A stretch of 64,000 nt of DNA, taken from Duganella fentianensis (GTDB taxonomy: Bacteria; Pseudomonadota; Gammaproteobacteria; Burkholderiales; Burkholderiaceae_D). Location: positions 94,034 to 158,033 of the forward strand of contig NZ_WWCL01000005.1 of NCBI RefSeq assembly GCF_009857835.1, read 5' to 3'. Under the pieces are notes generated by a model. That model had not been told where the DNA came from, made no database searches, and worked only from the letters and a program-made list of their open reading frames with translations. Made by a program: the position numbers and the translations under genes. Of the stretch, positions 19,253 through 27,904 are shown piece after piece. The number at the start of each line of letters is the position of its first letter. Within the stretch, counting starts at the first letter, position 1.

Positions 19253-19278
19253 AAAAGGCCCGCATCCGCGGGCCTTTT
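19253..19278. terminator. Terminator between the SDR gene and lysS
   Basis: Arms GGCCCGC and GCGGGCC with an ATCC loop are flanked by an A run on the left and a T run on the right. It lies between two convergent genes and can act in both directions. Confidence 0.9.
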
Positions 19279-19310
19279 GCTATGCACGCGCAGCATGCAT
19301 ATTGTTTAGC

Positions 19311-20843
19311 TTACTCCTCGCGGCGCAGGTGCGGGAACAGCAGTACGTCGCGGATGTTAGGCGAATCGGTGATGATCATCATCAGACGGTCGATACCGAT
19401 ACCGCAACCACCGGCTGGCGGCATGCCGTATTCCAGTGCGCGGATGTAGTCGGCATCGTAGAACATGGCTTCTTCGTCACCGGCGTCCTTGGCAGCAACC
19501 TGAGCGAGGAAGCGGGCCGACTGGTCTTCGGCGTCGTTCAGCTCGGAGAAGCCGTTGGCGATTTCGCGGCCCACCATGAACAGCTCGAAGCGCTCGGTGA
19601 TGCCGGCCTGCGTGTCGGATGCACGGGCCAGTGGCGATACTTCGGCCGGATAGTCGATGATGAAGGTCGGTTCCCACAGCTGGGCTTCGGCGGTCTCTTC
19701 GAACAGCGCCAGTTGCAGCGCGCCCAGACCGGAAGTGGCGAACGGCTTGACGCCGAACTTGGCCAGTTCCTTGGTGAGGAATTCCATGTCGGTCAGCTGT
19801 TCAGGGGTGTAGCCCGGCGCATACTTGTTGATGGCTTCGACGATGGTCAGGCGATGGAAAGGCTTGGCCAGATCCAGTTCGCGGCCGCCGTAGGTCAGGG
19901 TGGCGGTGCCGTGGGCATCGATGGCGGCCTGACGGATGATTTCTTCCGTGAAGTCCATGATCCACTTGTAGTCGGTGTAGGCCGCGTAGAACTCCATCAT
20001 GGTGAATTCTGGATTGTGACGGATCGACACGCCTTCGTTACGGAAGTTGCGGTTGATCTCGAACACGCGGTCGAAGCCGCCCACCACCAGACGCTTCAGG
20101 TACAGCTCAGGTGCGATACGCAGGAACATCTGCATGTCCAGCGCGTTGTGGTGAGTGATGAAAGGCTTGGCCGCAGCGCCACCGGGGATGGTGTGCAGCA
20201 TCGGCGTTTCCACTTCCATGAAGGCGTTCTTTTCCATGAAACGGCGCATCGACGAGATGGCAGCAGTACGGGCCTTGAAGGTACGGCGCGTCTCTTCGTT
20301 CATGATCAGGTCAACATAGCGCTGACGGTATTTGGTTTCCTGATCGGCCAGGCCGTGGAATTTGTCCGGCAGCGGACGCAGCGACTTGGTAATCAGACGC
20401 AGGGTGCTGACCTTGATGGTCAGTTCATCGGTCTTGGTTTTGAACAGGGTGCCGGTCACGCCCAGAATGTCGCCCAGATCGTAGTGGTGCAGGGCAGCCA
20501 TGGCGGCTTCGCCGGTCAGGTCCAGCGTGACGTAGATCTGGATGCGGCCATCGGCGCGCGCGCCCGAGGAATCCTGCAGGGTGGCGAAAGCGGCTTTTTT
20601 GCCGGCTTCGCGTTTCAGCATCATACGGCCAGCCAGCACCACGTTGACGGGGTTGGCTTCCAGCTCTTCACGGGTCTTCTCGCCAAATTGCACATGCAGA
20701 TCGGCCGCCTTGTGTTCCGGCTTGAAGTCGTTCGGGAAGGCTACGCCTTGTTCGCGGATGGCGGCCAGCTTGGCGCGGCGCTCGGCGATGATCTTGTTTT
20801 CGTCATGCGCTGGGTGTTCGTGATGATCCGTAGTCATGGTCAT
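19311..20843 (-). CDS. lysS: Lysyl-tRNA synthetase (class II)
   Basis: LysS charges tRNA-Lys. The 510 residues show an N-terminal OB-fold anticodon-binding domain (GRMMLKREAGKKAAFATLQD). The class II catalytic core has motif 2 in FRNEGVSIRHNPEFTMMEFY and motif 3 in GIGIDRLMM. It is the last gene of a minus-strand run prfB-HAD-lysS. prfB and lysS are neighbours in many proteobacteria; here a HAD gene sits between them. Translation may start at either of two nearby ATG codons (20843 or 20837). Confidence 0.97.
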   Translation of the reverse strand: MTMTTDHHEHPAHDENKIIAERRAKLAAIREQGVAFPNDFKPEHKAADLHVQFGEKTREELEANPVNVVLAGRMMLKREAGKKAAFATLQDSSGARADGRIQIYVTLDLTGEAAMAALHHYDLGDILGVTGTLFKTKTDELTIKVSTLRLITKSLRPLPDKFHGLADQETKYRQRYVDLIMNEETRRTFKARTAAISSMRRFMEKNAFMEVETPMLHTIPGGAAAKPFITHHNALDMQMFLRIAPELYLKRLVVGGFDRVFEINRNFRNEGVSIRHNPEFTMMEFYAAYTDYKWIMDFTEEIIRQAAIDAHGTATLTYGGRELDLAKPFHRLTIVEAINKYAPGYTPEQLTDMEFLTKELAKFGVKPFATSGLGALQLALFEETAEAQLWEPTFIIDYPAEVSPLARASDTQAGITERFELFMVGREIANGFSELNDAEDQSARFLAQVAAKDAGDEEAMFYDADYIRALEYGMPPAGGCGIGIDRLMMIITDSPNIRDVLLFPHLRREE

Positions 20844-20866
20844 TTCTTCTGTTGAGGTAGTGAGTG

Positions 20867-21544
20867 TTAAACGGTGGCGCTGGCAAACAGCGATTCGACA
20901 TCGAGTTCGCTGAAATCGCGCGCCATGGCGATGATGTTATCGAAACCGGCAAATGCTTCGGCCGGCAGGGTAGTGGTCAGTACGACGGCGCGCATGCCGG
21001 CGCGGCGTGCGGCTTCCACGCCCAGCGGTGCGTCTTCGAACACGATGCTGTGCTCGGGCAGAGCGCCGCTACGCTGGGCTGCCAGCAGGAACACGTCCGG
21101 ATGTGGCTTGCCGCGCGCCACATCGGCGGCGCCGGCAATCGCATCGAATTCGGCGCGCAGGTCCAGCCCATCGAGCGTGAAGTCGATGTTTTCCGTCGGT
21201 GCGGCCGTGGCCACTGCCATGCGCACGCCGGCGCGCCTGGCGCTGGCCATGAAGGCTTCCAGCCCGCCGGCCGGCGCCAGATGGGGCGCATACAGTTCGC
21301 GGTAGAGCGATTCCTTTTGCTGATCGAAGCGGGCGTAGTCTTCACGCGTCAGATGGTCGCCCAGATAGGCGGCCAGAATCTCGTGGCTCTGGCGCCCGGC
21401 CGTCGCGCGGAAAAATGCGTCTGGCTCCAGCTCCAGACCCTGACGGGCAAAAAAGCTCAGCCACGACTGCATGTGGTAAGCCATGTTGTCGACGAGGGTG
21501 CCATCCATATCGAAGATGAAGGCGCGGGCCGGAGTGCTGTGCAT
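20867..21544 (-). CDS. HAD-superfamily sugar-phosphatase/phosphoglucomutase-like hydrolase
   Basis: The 225-residue protein has HAD motif I FDMDGTLVDN, a helical cap domain, a motif II region (VATAAPTENIDF), the motif III lysine near RGKPHPDVFL and motif IV FEDAPLGVEAARRAG. This pattern matches the beta-phosphoglucomutase/GS1-like subgroup that acts on small phosphorylated metabolites. Its ATG overlaps the prfB stop codon (TAATG), which indicates translational coupling. The exact substrate is not readable. Confidence 0.88.
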   Translation of the reverse strand: MHSTPARAFIFDMDGTLVDNMAYHMQSWLSFFARQGLELEPDAFFRATAGRQSHEILAAYLGDHLTREDYARFDQQKESLYRELYAPHLAPAGGLEAFMASARRAGVRMAVATAAPTENIDFTLDGLDLRAEFDAIAGAADVARGKPHPDVFLLAAQRSGALPEHSIVFEDAPLGVEAARRAGMRAVVLTTTLPAEAFAGFDNIIAMARDFSELDVESLFASATV

Positions 21545-22648
21545 TAGACGCCCTGTTTCAGCGAAGCGGAAATGAAGTCGTCCAGATCGCCGTCCAGTAC
21601 GCCCTTGGTGTTACCCGTTTCGAAGTTGGTACGCAGGTCCTTGATGCGCGACTGGTCCAGCACATAGGAACGGATCTGGTGGCCCCAGCCCACATCGGTC
21701 TTGGAGTCTTCCAGTTTCTGCTGCTCGCTCATGCGCTTGCGCAGTTCCAGTTCATACAGCTTAGCTTTCAGCATTTCCATCGCTTCGGCCTTGTTGCGGT
21801 GCTGCGAACGGTCATTCTGGCACTGCACGACGATGCCCGTCGGGCCGTGGGTCAGACGTACGGCGGAGTCGGTTTTGTTAATGTGCTGACCACCGGCGCC
21901 GGACGCACGGTAGGTGTCGATGCGCAGATCGGCCGGATTGACTTCGATATCGATCGAGTCATCCACTTCCGGATACACGAACAGCGACGTGAACGACGTG
22001 TGGCGGCCGTTGGACGAATCGAACGGCGACTTGCGCACCAGACGGTGCACGCCGGTTTCCGTGCGCAGGAAGCCATAGGCGTAATCGCCTTCCACCTTGA
22101 TGGTGGCGGTCTTGATGCCGGCCACCTCGCCGTCCGACTGTTCCATGACTTCGACTTTGAAGCCTTTGCGTTCGGCATAGCGCAGGTACTGGCGCAGCAG
22201 CATGGAAGCCCAGTCTTGGGCTTCGGTACCGCCGGCACCGGCCTGGATGTCGATGAAGCAGTTGTTCGGATCCATAGGATTGTTGAACATCCGGCGGAAT
22301 TCCATGCCTTCGATGACTTTGCGGACTTCTTCCGCATCGACGATCAGCGCTTCCAGCGTGTCGTCGTCGCCTTCTTCCTTGGCCATGGCGAACAGATCGC
22401 CCATGTCCTGCAGGTCGGTATTGGCTTTGGTCAGGGTGAATACCACTGCTTCCAGCGATTTCTTTTCCTTGCCCAGATCCTGAGCCTTTTTCGGCTCGTT
22501 CCAGACGGTAGGATCTTCCAGCTCTTCGTTTACCTGTTCGAGTTTCTCCGACTTCTTATCGAAGTCAAAGATACCTCCGAAGTTCGGCTTCGCGCGTGGT
22601 CAGATCGGCGAGCAGGGCGGAGAGGGAGTTGATGCGTTCGGCTTCCAT
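21544..22648 (-). CDS. prfB: Peptide chain release factor 2 with programmed +1 frameshift
   Basis: RF2 ends translation at UGA and UAA. The true start is the ATG at 22648 (MEAERINSLSALL). After 27 codons an in-frame TGA lies at 22567-22565, in the context CGGAGG-TAT-CTT-TGA-C. Ribosomes shift +1 on CTT to read GAC, giving a protein of about 367 residues. The upstream GGAGG is the stimulating Shine-Dalgarno-like element. The RF2 recognition tripeptide SPF and the GGQ motif (SGAGGQ) are present. The residue matching E. coli position 246 is Ala (RASGAGGQ), the form found in most bacteria. This is autoregulation, not a broken gene. Confidence 0.95.
22564..22581 (-). promoter_or_regulatory. prfB programmed +1 frameshift site
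   Basis: The minus strand reads GGAGG, three bases, then CTTTGAC. Low RF2 levels slow termination at the TGA and favour the +1 shift, so RF2 controls its own production. The elements match the conserved bacterial site. Confidence 0.93.
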
Positions 22649-22944
22649 GTTTTCTTCTTTTCTCAGGCTGAAATCAAACCCTAGATTATACCCTAGGCAG
22701 GCCATGCTCTTGTAGCTATCTGCCCTTGTTTTACCCATTACGGGCCCGCTGTTTGTGGCGGGATCCGGTGCGAACGGGGTGTTTATGCGGGAAATTAGGC
22801 GTGAAATGCTGCCATTTATGCCATAAAACAGGTAATATCTCGCCTTTGGTCTGCGCCTTGCTTCTGGCCGGCAGGCTGACTGCGTATGATTCCGCGCAGT
22901 GTGTCGTTGTCAAAAATATTTACATTTCTGGAAACCGCTCACCC

Positions 22945-25008
22945 ATGGGTTCTGCCTCCGTTCGTGCCGTTTCTGCCCGCTCCGTAATGTGGCGCAGGGG
23001 CCGGCTAGCACTGTTGCCCGCCTTGCTGGCTGCCAGCCTCACGGCTTGCGTCAGCCTGCTGCGCGAGGCTGCGCCGCCGGCCGGCAGCCGCGCTACGCTG
23101 GGCGTGCTCGAGACGACCGATCTGCACGCCAATCTGCTGGGCTACGATTACTACAAGCTCAAGGCCGATCCTTCCATCGGTCTGGAACGCACGGCGACCC
23201 TGATCGCGCAGGCGCGCAGCGAATTCCCCAACCATGTGCTGCTCGATAACGGCGATGCCATACAGGGCACGGCGCTGGCCGATTATCAGGCGCTGGTCGC
23301 GCCGCTGCCCTGCAAGCAGACGCTGGCCGCCTACAAGGCCATGAACCAGCTGGGCTACGACGGTGGCGGCATCGGCAACCATGAATTCAACTATGGGCTG
23401 GCCTATCTGAATCAGGTCACGGCCAGCCATTTCGAGGTGGGCGGCGTGGCCAGCGACGCGGCCCGCTGCGCCGGCCCGGCCTTCCCGCTGGTGCTGGCGA
23501 ATATCTACAGCAGCCGTACGCATGCGCCGCTGTTCCCGCCTTACCGGATTTTGCAGCGCCAGATCAGTGCCACGGGGCCGGATGGTACGCCGGTGCGCAG
23601 TACGCTACGCATCGGCATCATCGGTTTTACTCCGCCCGGCGTGCTGCAGTGGGACCAGCGTGCGCTGGAAGGCAAGGTGTATGCGCAAGGCGTACGCGAA
23701 GCGGCACTGCAATACATCCCGCAGATGCGCGAGCAGGGGGCCGATCTGGTGATCGCGCTGGCCCATGGCGGGCTCGATGGCGCGCCTTACACGGCGGGGA
23801 TGGAAGATGCCGGCTACTATCTGGCACAAGTGCCCGGGGTGGACGTGCTGCTGATGGGGCATGCGCACCAGAGCTTCCCGCAGGCAGCCAGCACGCTGCC
23901 CGCTTTCAATCTGCCGGGCGTGGACAAGGTGCGCGGCCGCGTGCACGGCGTGCCCTCCGTGATGGCCAATCTGTGGGGGAAAGATCTGGGCGTGATCGGC
24001 CTGCGGCTGCGCTACGATGGCCAGCGCTGGCTGGTGGACCGCGACGCCACCACGGTGGAAGTGCGTTCGACCCGCCAGCCGGACCGCAGTTACGTGCCAG
24101 CCGATGGCGCGCTGGCGCAGCTGGTGGGGCTTGAGCATGAAGCCACCATACGCTACGTGCAGTCGCCGGTCGGGCATAGCGACTTCCGTATGAGTAGTTA
24201 TTTCGCCGATGTGGGCGACAGCACGGCCATACAGGTCGTGAATCAGGCGCAGACGGCTTATGTGCAGCGCTATGTGGAAACCAGCCATCCCGCGTGGGGC
24301 GGCTTGCCCGTGCTGTCCATGGCCTCGCCGTTCAAGGCTGGTGCGGCTGGCGCGGCGGATTACACCGATGTGCTGGCAGGCGGTCTGGCGCTCAATAATG
24401 TGGCCGACCTGTATCTGTATCCGAATGCGCTGCATGTGGTGCGAGTGAATGGCGCCGAACTCAAGGCGTGGCTGGAAAAATCGGCCGAGCGTTTCAACCG
24501 CATCGATCCGGCCAGTACTGCCGTGCAGGAGCTGGTCAATCCCGCCGTGCCCGGATTTAATTTCGATATGCTGACAGATGCCGATGTCAGCTATCAGATT
24601 GATATCAGCAAACCAGTGGGCCAGCGCATCGGCGGCCTCAGTTATCGCGGCGCGGCTGTGCTGGCAGATCAGCAGTTTCTGGTGGCGACCAATAACTACC
24701 GCGCCAGTGGCGGCGGGGCTTTCCCCGCACTGGATGGCAGCCGCACCGTACTGGCGGCACCGGATGCCAGCCGCGATGTGCTGATCAGCTATATCCGTGA
24801 ACGGCGCCAGTTGAACCGTAACCGTGACGGCGCCCAGCGCAGCTGGCACTTTGCACCGCTGAAGACGCGCGCTGCGGTGGTATTCCATTCGGCGCCGCAG
24901 CTGCAGGAGCTGGCCGAGGAGGCTGGCCTGCGCGGCATCACCCAGTTGAAAAATGACGATGGCGGCGGCAAAGGGCTGGCCTTGTATGCGATAGATTTGT
25001 CACTATGA
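22945..25008 (+). CDS. cpdB: CpdB-like 2',3'-cyclic-nucleotide phosphodiesterase/3'-nucleotidase, putative lipoprotein
   Basis: The protein belongs to the metallophosphoesterase plus 5'-nucleotidase C-terminal family acting on extracytoplasmic nucleotides. The chosen ATG (22945, MGSASV) leads into an Arg-rich segment, a hydrophobic core and a lipobox LTAC, so it is probably a lipoprotein of about 687 residues. Metal-binding motifs are LETTDLHAN, LDNGDAIQG, GNHEFNYG and LLMGHAHQSF. The C-terminal domain has NNYRASGGGAFPAL. The Sel1-repeat gene downstream overlaps it by 4 bp. Confidence 0.88.
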   Translation: MGSASVRAVSARSVMWRRGRLALLPALLAASLTACVSLLREAAPPAGSRATLGVLETTDLHANLLGYDYYKLKADPSIGLERTATLIAQARSEFPNHVLLDNGDAIQGTALADYQALVAPLPCKQTLAAYKAMNQLGYDGGGIGNHEFNYGLAYLNQVTASHFEVGGVASDAARCAGPAFPLVLANIYSSRTHAPLFPPYRILQRQISATGPDGTPVRSTLRIGIIGFTPPGVLQWDQRALEGKVYAQGVREAALQYIPQMREQGADLVIALAHGGLDGAPYTAGMEDAGYYLAQVPGVDVLLMGHAHQSFPQAASTLPAFNLPGVDKVRGRVHGVPSVMANLWGKDLGVIGLRLRYDGQRWLVDRDATTVEVRSTRQPDRSYVPADGALAQLVGLEHEATIRYVQSPVGHSDFRMSSYFADVGDSTAIQVVNQAQTAYVQRYVETSHPAWGGLPVLSMASPFKAGAAGAADYTDVLAGGLALNNVADLYLYPNALHVVRVNGAELKAWLEKSAERFNRIDPASTAVQELVNPAVPGFNFDMLTDADVSYQIDISKPVGQRIGGLSYRGAAVLADQQFLVATNNYRASGGGAFPALDGSRTVLAAPDASRDVLISYIRERRQLNRNRDGAQRSWHFAPLKTRAAVVFHSAPQLQELAEEAGLRGITQLKNDDGGGKGLALYAIDLSL

Positions 25009-25547
25009 TCAAACTTTGCACTAAACCGGTGCGCACGCTGCTGGCGGCGCTGTTATCGACTCTGCTGATGGGCGCAGGCTCAGGCGCTTGCGCTGGTCCG
25101 GTCGATCAGGCGCGCCTGTATCTACGCGGTAGCGCTGAAGTGCCGGTGGATCTGCCCAGGGCCTTCGCGCTGTTCAGCACTGCCGCCAAGGCAGGCGATG
25201 CGCAGGCCGCCTACTATCTGGGCATGATGTACCGTAACGGCATGGGCGTAGCCGCCAATGCCAAGACTGCTGCGCACTGGCTCGCGTTCGCGGCCAACCA
25301 CCAGATGCCGGCCGCGATGTTCGCGCTGGCACGCTTGTATCTGAGCGGCGAAGGCGTCAAGCGCGACGAGCTGGTAGCGCGCCGCTGGATAGAGAAGGCG
25401 GCCGATCTGGAATACCCGGATGCCGTGATGGCCATGGCCATCGGCCTGCGCGATGGTTCCATGGGTTTCGAGCGTAACGAAGCGCTCTATGAAACCCAGA
25501 TGCGCTTTGCCCAGCGGGCGTTCGAGCGCCGTCCTTCGGGCATGTAA
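25005..25547 (+). CDS. Sel1-like repeat protein, exported
   Basis: The 180-residue product has a hydrophobic N-terminus (LLAALLSTLLMGAGSGACAG), possibly a signal peptide. At least two Sel1-type helical repeats follow: AFALFSTAAKAGDAQAAYYLGMMYRNGMGV and the AALARLYLSGEGVKRDE-like unit. Such repeats mediate protein contacts. The ATGA overlap with the upstream nucleotidase gene suggests co-expression and possibly a shared envelope role. The function is not known. Confidence 0.82.
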   Translation: MIKLCTKPVRTLLAALLSTLLMGAGSGACAGPVDQARLYLRGSAEVPVDLPRAFALFSTAAKAGDAQAAYYLGMMYRNGMGVAANAKTAAHWLAFAANHQMPAAMFALARLYLSGEGVKRDELVARRWIEKAADLEYPDAVMAMAIGLRDGSMGFERNEALYETQMRFAQRAFERRPSGM

Positions 25548-25600
25548 AGCCCCTGTTTGCTAAGCAAACTTCCTTACAGCGATCTTACAACGAGGCCAGT

Positions 25601-25626
25601 CGCAGCAAGCGTTTTCGCTTGCTGCG
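25601..25626. repeat. Perfect 11 bp inverted repeat with TTTT loop
   Basis: CGCAGCAAGCG and CGCTTGCTGCG flank TTTT, about 55 bp after the Sel1 gene and 140 bp before the next gene. No T run follows on the plus strand, so a factor-independent terminator is uncertain. It could stabilise the 3' end of the mRNA. Confidence 0.5.
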
Positions 25627-25764
25627 ATGCCGCACATGTATCTGTTGCTCACACAAGATAAGCCACCTACAATGCATCATCGATGGGGCGTGGTCCAGCC
25701 GTATTTCCAGCGTAGTTTCAGCGTAATTCACACTATAAAAACGTTGTATAACAGGAGATAGCAG

Positions 25765-26925
25765 ATGACTTTCAAGTTGAAGATGCTCGTAGCAGGTATC
25801 GCACTCGGTTTCTCGGCTGGCGCCATGGCGGCCGACCCCATCAAGATCGGTGTGGCAGGTCCGTTCACGGGCGGTTCTGCGCCCATGGGCGTCTCCATGC
25901 GTGACGGCGTCAAGCTGGCCGTGGCGGAAATCAATGCCAAGGGCGGTGTGCTGGGCCGCCAGATCCAGCTGATCGAACGCGACGACGAAGCCAAGAACGA
26001 ACGTGGCGTACAGATCGCGCAGGAGCTGATCAACAAGGAACGCGTCGTCGCTACCGTCGGCTACATTAACACCGGCGTGGCGCTGGCTTCGCAGCGTTTT
26101 TATCAGGACGCCAAGATTCCTGTGATGAACAATGTGGCCACCGGCTCCATTATCACCAAGCAGTTTGCCGACCAGCCTGAGAACTACATCTTCCGCAACT
26201 CGGCCAATGACAGCATCCAGTCGCACATGATCGTGCAGGAAGCCGTCGACAACCGCAAATTCAAGAAGGTGGCGATACTGGCCGACTCCACCAACTACGG
26301 CCAGCTAGGCCGTGAAGATCTGGAGAAGGCGCTCGACAAGAAAGGCATGAAAGCCGTCGCCATCGAGAAGTACAACCTGAAAGACGTCGACATGACGGCC
26401 CAGCTGCTGAAAGCCAAGCAGGCCGGCGCCGAAGTAGTGCTGACCTACGGTATCGGCCCTGAACTGGCGCAGATCGCCAACGGCATGGAAAAGCTGGGCT
26501 GGAAAGTGCCGCTGATCGGCAGCTGGACGCTGTCGATGGCTAACTTTATCGACAACGCCGGCAAGAACGGCAACGGCACCCGCATGCCGCAAACCTTTAT
26601 TCAGGACCCGAATACGCCCAAGCGCAAGGCCTTCATCGACGCTTACGTAAAAGCCTATCACCCGCCGGGCGACCGTATGCCTTCGCCAGTGTCGGCCGCG
26701 CAGGGTTACGATTCGATCTATCTGCTGGCAGCCGCCATCAAGCAGGCCGGTAGCACCGAAGGGCCGAAAGTCAAAGCCGCGCTGGAAAGCCTGAACGAGA
26801 AGATCGACGGCGTGGTCACCACCTACAGCAAGCCATATAGCAAAGATAACCACGAAGCCATCACGGCCGACATCACCGTGTTCGGTGAAGTCAAAGATGG
26901 CAAGGTCGTGGCGGCTGGTAAGTAA
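25765..26925 (+). CDS. livJ: Branched-chain amino-acid ABC transporter, periplasmic binding protein
   Basis: The 386-residue protein captures the substrate in the periplasm for the transporter encoded next to it. A signal peptide (MTFKLKMLVAGIALGFSAGAMAA) precedes the mature start DPIKIGVAGPFTGG. The type I binding-protein fold shows RQIQLIERDDEAKN and the YDSIYLLAAAIKQAG closing region. AGGAGA lies just upstream of the ATG. It heads the operon livJ-H-MG-F and is followed by a hairpin that may make it the most abundant product. Leu/Ile/Val is the usual substrate, but related proteins bind other amino acids or amides. Confidence 0.9.
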   Translation: MTFKLKMLVAGIALGFSAGAMAADPIKIGVAGPFTGGSAPMGVSMRDGVKLAVAEINAKGGVLGRQIQLIERDDEAKNERGVQIAQELINKERVVATVGYINTGVALASQRFYQDAKIPVMNNVATGSIITKQFADQPENYIFRNSANDSIQSHMIVQEAVDNRKFKKVAILADSTNYGQLGREDLEKALDKKGMKAVAIEKYNLKDVDMTAQLLKAKQAGAEVVLTYGIGPELAQIANGMEKLGWKVPLIGSWTLSMANFIDNAGKNGNGTRMPQTFIQDPNTPKRKAFIDAYVKAYHPPGDRMPSPVSAAQGYDSIYLLAAAIKQAGSTEGPKVKAALESLNEKIDGVVTTYSKPYSKDNHEAITADITVFGEVKDGKVVAAGK

Positions 26926-26944
26926 GCCCTGCGATTCTGGTCCT

Positions 26945-26977
26945 GGCCAGTCTTGATGCGTCAAGTCTGGCCTTTTT
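26945..26977 (+). terminator. Terminator or attenuator hairpin between livJ and livH
   Basis: Arms GGCCAG..CTTGA and TCAAG..CTGGCC with a TGCG loop are followed by TTTTT. Placed 20 bp after livJ and 30 bp before livH, it would lower permease and ATPase expression relative to the binding protein. Confidence 0.75.
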
Positions 26978-27006
26978 CTTATCGACACTGACTATCGGTG
27001 GTAATT

Positions 27007-27897
27007 ATGGAAATACTGCTGCAACTGGCGTTCAGTGGCATTGCGCTCGGCATGATCTATGCCGTCATCGCATTCGGCTACCAGCTAACCTTTGCCACTT
27101 CCGGCACCCTCAATTTCGGTCAGGGAGAATCGCTGATGCTGGGCGCGCTGGTCGGCCTCAGTCTGGTGGGGAATATCCACGGCGGCCCTTACATGAGCTA
27201 TCTGCTGATGATACCGCTGGTGATCGTGTTCGGCGGGCTGCAGGGCATGTTCGTCGAATGGATAGGCGTACGGCCTGCCATTAAAATCAAATCGGAATTC
27301 GGCTGGATCATGTCCACCATCGCGCTGGCCATCATCTTCAAGAACGTGGCGGAGAATATCTGGGGCAAGGATGACCTGACTTTCCCCATGCCGCTCAGTT
27401 CCGCACCGATAGAAATCCTGGGCGCCAATGTGCAGCCCATGCAGATCGCCGTGATCGTGGGCGCACTGGCCATCATGGCTGCCGTCGAGCTGTTCAACCG
27501 TAAATCCATCTACGGCAAAGCCGTCGTCGCTACGGCCAATGACCGCGATGCGGCCGGCCTGATGGGGATTAATACGGGCATGGTGATTACCTTCTCGTAT
27601 GCGCTGTCCTCGGCCACGGCGGCATTTGCCGGCGTGCTGGTGGCGCCGCTGACGCTGACGGGTGCCACCATGGGCGCTTCGCTGGGCCTGAAGGCGTTTG
27701 CCGTGGCGATTATCGGCGGTCTGACTTCGGGCGTCGGCGCCATCGTCGGCGGGCTGATACTGGGCATCGCCGAGACCATGACGGGTTACTACATCTCGAC
27801 CGGCTACAAGGAAGTGCCGGGCTTGCTGCTGCTGTTGCTGGTGCTGGCGGTGAAACCGTCCGGCCTGTTCGGCAAAGCCGCCATCAAGAAAGTCTGA
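27007..27897 (+). CDS. livH: Branched-chain amino-acid ABC transporter permease LivH
   Basis: The 296-residue membrane protein forms half of the transport channel. Its segments include FSGIALGMIYAVIAFGYQLTFATSG and NFGQGE, which are typical of LivH. The conserved GINTGMVITFSYALSSATAAFAG and SLGLKAFAVAIIGGLTSGVGAIVGG loops contact the ATPase. The ATG at 27007 has GGTGG upstream; the GTG at 26998 adds three residues only. It is followed after 7 bp by livMG. Confidence 0.92.
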   Translation: MEILLQLAFSGIALGMIYAVIAFGYQLTFATSGTLNFGQGESLMLGALVGLSLVGNIHGGPYMSYLLMIPLVIVFGGLQGMFVEWIGVRPAIKIKSEFGWIMSTIALAIIFKNVAENIWGKDDLTFPMPLSSAPIEILGANVQPMQIAVIVGALAIMAAVELFNRKSIYGKAVVATANDRDAAGLMGINTGMVITFSYALSSATAAFAGVLVAPLTLTGATMGASLGLKAFAVAIIGGLTSGVGAIVGGLILGIAETMTGYYISTGYKEVPGLLLLLLVLAVKPSGLFGKAAIKKV

Positions 27898-27904
27898 GGT
27901 CTAC

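Noticed and set aside
21544..22648. prfB as a frameshifted pseudogene
   Set aside because: The in-frame TGA sits in the exact conserved programmed-frameshift context, and both frames are intact.
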